DNA of 64,000 nucleotides from Beijerinckiaceae bacterium (GTDB lineage: Bacteria; Pseudomonadota; Alphaproteobacteria; Rhizobiales; Beijerinckiaceae). Numbering within the stretch: position 1 is the stretch's first letter; each line of letters starts with the position of its first letter. Position numbers and translations under genes: made by a program. Positions 60,202 to 64,000 of this stretch are shown piece by piece. Under the pieces are notes generated by a model. The model did no database searches. It had not been told where the DNA came from and saw only the letters and a program-made list of their open reading frames with translations. The stretch covers positions 1-64,000 of the forward strand of contig CANJNI010000003.1 in NCBI GenBank assembly GCA_947475995.1, read 5' to 3'.

Positions 60202-63200
60202 ATGGTTGCCGGTTCGGTCACAGTTCTCACGGCAATCGTCTATGTGTGCCTGCTTTTCGTGGTGGCGCATTACGGCGACATCTGGGGACGTCGCATTCTC
60301 GGCAAGCGGATCAGGCCGCTCGTTTATGCGCTGACGCTAGGCGTCTATTGCACTTCATGGACGTTCTACGGTTCGGTCGGCCTTGCCTCATCGCACGGGC
60401 TCGACTTCCTGCCGATCTATATCGGACCCCTGATCGTCGTAGGCCTGTTCTATCCGTTCATCCTGCGCGTCATCCGCCTCGCCAAGGCGCAGAACATCAC
60501 CTCCATCGCCGACTTCGTGGCGGCCCGCTACGGCAAGTCCGAAAAGGTGGCGGCGCTGGTCGCGATCATCATGGTGATCGGCGTTGTCCCGTATATAGCC
60601 CTGCAGCTCAAGGCGATTTCGACGAGCATCTCGACAGTCCTGAATCCCCTGCAGGTTGGCGAGACGGCCATAGCGGCCGCAGGCGGCGGCGTCCTGCCCA
60701 TCGTGGTGGCGCTGATGCTGGCGGGTTTCGCCATGGCCTTCGGAACGCGCCACATCGACGCGACGGAGCATCAGGACGGCCTCGTCCTGGCGATCGCCAC
60801 CGAGTCGCTCGTCAAACTCGCGGCCTTCCTGATCCTCGGCGTCTTCGTCACATGGTTCATGTTCGACGGTTTCGGCGACCTTGCCCAGAAGGCTGTCGCG
60901 GACACCAGGATCCGCGCGATTCTGGCCGAGACTCCTGCGGCAGATACGTGGATCGTCACGACCTTCCTGTCGGCGTGCTGCATCCTGCTGCTGCCGCGCC
61001 AGTTCCAGATGATGGTGGTCGAAAACCGCGACGAGAGCGACGTCAAGACGGCCGCATGGCTGTTCCCGCTTTACCTCGTGGCGATCAACCTGTTCGTCGT
61101 GCCTCTGGCTATCGCCGGGCTGCTGACCTTTCCGGGCAACGGCTTCGACCGCGACATGACGGTGCTGGCCCTGCCGCTTCATGCGCAGTCCGACGCGGTG
61201 GCGCTCATCACAATGATCGGCGGTCTTTCGGCGGCGACCGCGATGGTGATCGTCGAATGCGTCGCGCTTTCGATCATGGTGTCGAACGATCTCGTCATGC
61301 CGGTCCTGCTGCGCGGGCGCGACGCAGGCCTCGGCGTGCTGACCCGCAGGGGCGACCTCGGGTCCATCGTGCTCGGCGTGCGCCGCATCGCCATCGTGCT
61401 GATGCTGGGGCTCGGTTATCTCTATTACCGCTATGCAGGCGATGCGGGCCTCGCGTCCATCGGCCTTCTGGCGTTCGCGGCTGTGGCGCAGGTGGTTCCG
61501 CCGTTTCTCGGCGGACTGTTCTGGGGCCGTGCGACGGCTCGCGGCGCGACTGCGGGCCTTCTGGCAGGCGTCGCCTTGTGGGCCTACACGCTTTTCCTGC
61601 CCTCCGTGGCGGGCGGCTCGGAAGATCTTGCGGCGCTGGTCGAGTACGGTCCGCTCGGCGTCGCCGCCCTCAAGCCCACCTCGCTGCTCGGCGCCGAAAT
61701 GCCGACGCTCGTGCATGGCGTGCTGTGGAGTCTGGCTTTCAACATTCTCTGCTTTGTCGGCTTCTCGCTCAGCCGTCCGGCGACCCCCATCGAGAAACTG
61801 CAGGCCGACATTTTCGTGGGACATGCGCCCTCGCCGATGGCGCAGGCTTTCCGGATGTGGGGCGTCAACATCACGGTGAGCGAGCTTGAAACCGCCGTCG
61901 CCCGCTACCTCGGACCGGAACATACGCGCCGGGCTTTCGAAGGATTCATGGCGGATCTCGGTCTTGATTCGAATCCCGCGCATGAAGCCGATATTCGCCT
62001 GCTGCGTTTCGCCGAACATCTGCTGGCCTCGGCCATCGGGGCGGCCTCGTCGCGGCTTGTGCTCTCGCTGCTCCTGCGACGCCGCAACGTGTCGCGCGAA
62101 GCCGCGCTGCGGCTGATCGACCAGGCGTCGGCGACGTTGCAATACAATCGCGATCTGCTGCAACACGCGCTCGATTTCGCCCGCCAGGGGATCACGGTGT
62201 TCGACCGCGACCAGCGGCTGCTCTGCTGGAACCGCGAGTTCCGCGACCTGTTTGATCTGGCGCCCGACAAGCTCTCCATCGGACTCAGCCTCGAAGAGCT
62301 GCTGCGCTATAATGCCGAGCGCGGCTTGTATGGCCCCGGACGCATCGAGGAATTCGTCACGCAGCGCATGGAGGCGCTGGTCAATGTGAGCGAGCCGTTC
62401 AGGCTGCGCCTGTGGCCTTCGCAGCGTGTGATCGAAATACGCTCAGCCGGCATGCCGGACGGCGGCCTCGTGACGACCTATACGGATGTCACCGATGCGG
62501 TGAAGGCCGAGGAAGAACTGGAACGCACCAACGAGACGCTGGAAGAGCGCGTCCGCCAGCGCACCGAGGAGCTGGAGCAACTCAACAGCGCGCTTGCCAT
62601 CGCAAAGGCGGAAGCCGACGAGGCGAACCTGTCCAAGACGCGCTTTCTGGCCGCCGCCAGCCACGACATTCTTCAGCCGCTTAACGCCGCGCGCCTTTAC
62701 GCGACCTCGCTCGTCGAGCGCACGCGCGAGGGGGCTGCGGCCGCCGGCGAGCCCGGCGCGTCGACAGGCGAACTGACGCGACACCTCGACGCCTCGCTCG
62801 AAGCGGTGGAAGAAATCCTCACCGCGCTGCTTGAAATTTCGCGACTCGATGCCGGCGCGATGAAGGCCGAGCCGTCGAATTTCCGGCTCGACGAGGTGAT
62901 GCGCCAGTTGCGCATCGAGTTCGAACCGCAGGCGCGCCAGAAGGGACTGAAACTGCGTTTCGTTCCATGCTCTCTCAGCGTGCGCACCGACCGTCGCCTG
63001 CTGCGCCGCATGCTGCAGAACCTTATCTCCAACGGCATCAAATATACACAGTCCGGCAGCGTGCTGGTCGGTTGCCGCCGCGTCGGCAGGAATGTCCGCA
63101 TCGAAGTCTGGGACACGGGCGTAGGGATTCCCGCGTCGCAGCAAGCGAGCGTGTTCCGTGAGTTCGAGCGTCTGGCGCAAGGCGCGAAGATCGCGCGCGG

Positions 63201-63756
63201 GCTCGGCCTCGGCCTGTCCATTGTGGAACGTCTGGCGCGCGTTCTGGACAGCCAGATTCGCTTGCGATCACAGCCCGGCAAGGGTTCCGTTTTCTCGGTA
63301 GAGGTTCCGGTCGTGGCCATTGCGCCGTCGGAGTCCGCAGAGCCTGTGGCGGTCGCTTCCGCCCATGCGCCGCTCGCCGGAATGACGATCCTGACCATCG
63401 ACAACGACTCGCGCATTCTGGAAGGCATGCTGGCGCTGCTCACCGGCTGGGGATGCCGGGTGCTGTGCGCGCCGGGACTTGAGGAAGCGCGCGCGGCCAT
63501 TTATCTCGGCAGCGCGCCGGACGTGATCCTCGCCGACTACCATCTCGACGAGGGCGACGGACTCGACGCCATTTCGGCGCTGCGGGAGGAGTTCGGGGCC
63601 GACATCCCTGCCCTTCTGCTCACAGCCGACCGTTCGCCCGAAGTGCGCGACCGCGCAGCGGGGATTGACGTGCGCGTGCTCAACAAGCCGGTGCGGCCAG
63701 CGGCGCTGCGTTCGCTGCTCGCGCAATGGCGCGTGCTGCGGAGCGCGGCGGAATAA
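60202..63756 (+). CDS. SSS-domain hybrid sensor histidine kinase/response regulator
   Basis: 1184 residues. The N-terminal ~500 residues are a sodium:solute-symporter (SLC5) domain with about 13 helices. Then come a PAS domain (about 640-770, FDRDQRLLCWNREFRDLF), a coiled coil (ERTNETLEERVRQRTEELEQL), HisKA with His821 in ASHDILQPLNA, HATPase (NLISNGIKYTQSG, GVGIPAS, GLGLGLSIVERLA) and a C-terminal receiver (about 1068-1184) with Asp1112. The layout resembles CbrA-like and NahK-like sensors that couple solute uptake or sensing to signalling. AGGGGAG precedes ATG. Confidence 0.95.
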   Translation: MVAGSVTVLTAIVYVCLLFVVAHYGDIWGRRILGKRIRPLVYALTLGVYCTSWTFYGSVGLASSHGLDFLPIYIGPLIVVGLFYPFILRVIRLAKAQNITSIADFVAARYGKSEKVAALVAIIMVIGVVPYIALQLKAISTSISTVLNPLQVGETAIAAAGGGVLPIVVALMLAGFAMAFGTRHIDATEHQDGLVLAIATESLVKLAAFLILGVFVTWFMFDGFGDLAQKAVADTRIRAILAETPAADTWIVTTFLSACCILLLPRQFQMMVVENRDESDVKTAAWLFPLYLVAINLFVVPLAIAGLLTFPGNGFDRDMTVLALPLHAQSDAVALITMIGGLSAATAMVIVECVALSIMVSNDLVMPVLLRGRDAGLGVLTRRGDLGSIVLGVRRIAIVLMLGLGYLYYRYAGDAGLASIGLLAFAAVAQVVPPFLGGLFWGRATARGATAGLLAGVALWAYTLFLPSVAGGSEDLAALVEYGPLGVAALKPTSLLGAEMPTLVHGVLWSLAFNILCFVGFSLSRPATPIEKLQADIFVGHAPSPMAQAFRMWGVNITVSELETAVARYLGPEHTRRAFEGFMADLGLDSNPAHEADIRLLRFAEHLLASAIGAASSRLVLSLLLRRRNVSREAALRLIDQASATLQYNRDLLQHALDFARQGITVFDRDQRLLCWNREFRDLFDLAPDKLSIGLSLEELLRYNAERGLYGPGRIEEFVTQRMEALVNVSEPFRLRLWPSQRVIEIRSAGMPDGGLVTTYTDVTDAVKAEEELERTNETLEERVRQRTEELEQLNSALAIAKAEADEANLSKTRFLAAASHDILQPLNAARLYATSLVERTREGAAAAGEPGASTGELTRHLDASLEAVEEILTALLEISRLDAGAMKAEPSNFRLDEVMRQLRIEFEPQARQKGLKLRFVPCSLSVRTDRRLLRRMLQNLISNGIKYTQSGSVLVGCRRVGRNVRIEVWDTGVGIPASQQASVFREFERLAQGAKIARGLGLGLSIVERLARVLDSQIRLRSQPGKGSVFSVEVPVVAIAPSESAEPVAVASAHAPLAGMTILTIDNDSRILEGMLALLTGWGCRVLCAPGLEEARAAIYLGSAPDVILADYHLDEGDGLDAISALREEFGADIPALLLTADRSPEVRDRAAGIDVRVLNKPVRPAALRSLLAQWRVLRSAAE

Positions 63757-64000
63757 TCAGGGGTCCATCTGCGCGAAGTGCCACAGGACGCCCGCAGGAT
63801 CGACCACGTGGGTGACGAGAGCGCCATAATCCTCCCGCTTGGGCGGACTGACCCGAACCGACGCGAATTCGCCTTCGGATTTGACCCGTGTGGCAAGATC
63901 GAACCAGGCGGCGGCGTCATCCACGACCAAATGGAACATCGTGTTGTCCGCCCATTCGGGCTGAAAATAATTTTGAAGGAAGAAATGAGACGCGCCCAGA
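63757..64000 (-). CDS. VOC/glyoxalase-family protein, N-terminus beyond window
   Basis: The frame runs off the right edge; the last 81 residues are visible: HFFLQNYFQPEWADNTMFHLVVDD, AAAWFDLATRVK, RVSPPKREDYGALVTHVVDPAGVLWHFAQMDP (in parts). VxDPxGVLWHF is the typical VOC C-terminal strand, as in bleomycin-resistance/glyoxalase relatives. Its stop is adjacent to the hybrid kinase stop (convergent). Whether it is intact upstream is unknown. Confidence 0.85.
   Translation of the reverse strand, partial: LGASHFFLQNYFQPEWADNTMFHLVVDDAAAWFDLATRVKSEGEFASVRVSPPKREDYGALVTHVVDPAGVLWHFAQMDP

Noticed and set aside
60388-62166. Minus-strand frame of 592 codons opposite the hybrid kinase
   Set aside because: Arg/His/Gln-rich shadow; the plus strand carries a complete SSS domain.

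Overview
The window is high-GC, densely packed bacterial DNA with no rRNA, tRNA, insertion sequence or CRISPR that I can see. The gene families point to an alphaproteobacterium, most likely Hyphomicrobiales near Bradyrhizobiaceae/Xanthobacteraceae. The indicators are many orphan Bug/TctC-type solute receptors, several aromatic/organic-acid catabolic families, a FixJ-type response regulator, an SSS-domain hybrid kinase, a Flp pilin and a GTCATTGCGAGC-type palindromic repeat. The taxonomy is inference from gene families only.

0-10.8 kb: a leftward operon holds an EutA-family ATPase with a His-rich tail, an Fe3+-type ABC permease and ATPase, and a double-cupin protein cut by the window edge. It diverges from a TPR membrane protein and is followed by an orphan Flp pilin, a periplasmic alpha/beta hydrolase and a second double-cupin protein. 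10.8-16.9 kb: a leftward tetR-SRPBCC-SRPBCC-VOC operon with a clear palindromic operator, a ccdAB toxin-antitoxin pair, a second EutA-family gene translationally coupled to a prolyl-aminopeptidase-like gene, and aquaporin Z.

17.1-29.8 kb: a long rightward run that looks like a catabolic island. In order it holds a Rieske ferredoxin-like protein, a Lys/Ala-rich unknown, an ACMSD-type amidohydrolase, a Bug receptor, a hydroxycinnamoyl-CoA hydratase/lyase-like crotonase, an Fe3+-type substrate-binding protein and fused permease (no ATPase), an NDP-forming acyl-CoA synthetase, a cysteine-less Asp/Glu-racemase-like protein, a cytoplasmic CapA-like protein and another Bug receptor. The crotonase plus NDP-forming ligase resembles a feruloyl-CoA-type pathway. 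The left and right clusters share paralogues (EutA, cupin, fused ABC permease) and are complementary: the ATPase is only on the left and the binding protein only on the right. No EutBC is visible. I consider this two-part EutA/cupin/ABC/Bug/acyl-CoA assembly the best candidate for an undescribed system.

29.9-44.6 kb: a YgiB-like secreted protein, a leftward operon of MFS exporter, AGE-family epimerase, mtnP, apt and an Old Yellow Enzyme, a CACHE-PAS-GGDEF-EAL protein, a degenerate crotonase, a MASE1 histidine kinase/FixJ-type regulator pair, and a TerC-family membrane protein behind a strongly structured leader. 44.7-54.5 kb: two more Bug receptors, a DsbA-like oxidoreductase, an AraC regulator, a secreted hydrolase, the conserved yraN-rsmI/lppC locus, a 4,5-dihydroxyphthalate-decarboxylase-like gene and a cold-shock protein with a classic terminator. 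54.6-64 kb: an MFS exporter, a RecD-like helicase, DedA, an AbrB-family permease, a 30-residue membrane microprotein candidate, mscL, a large SSS-PAS-HK-REC hybrid kinase and a partial VOC protein.
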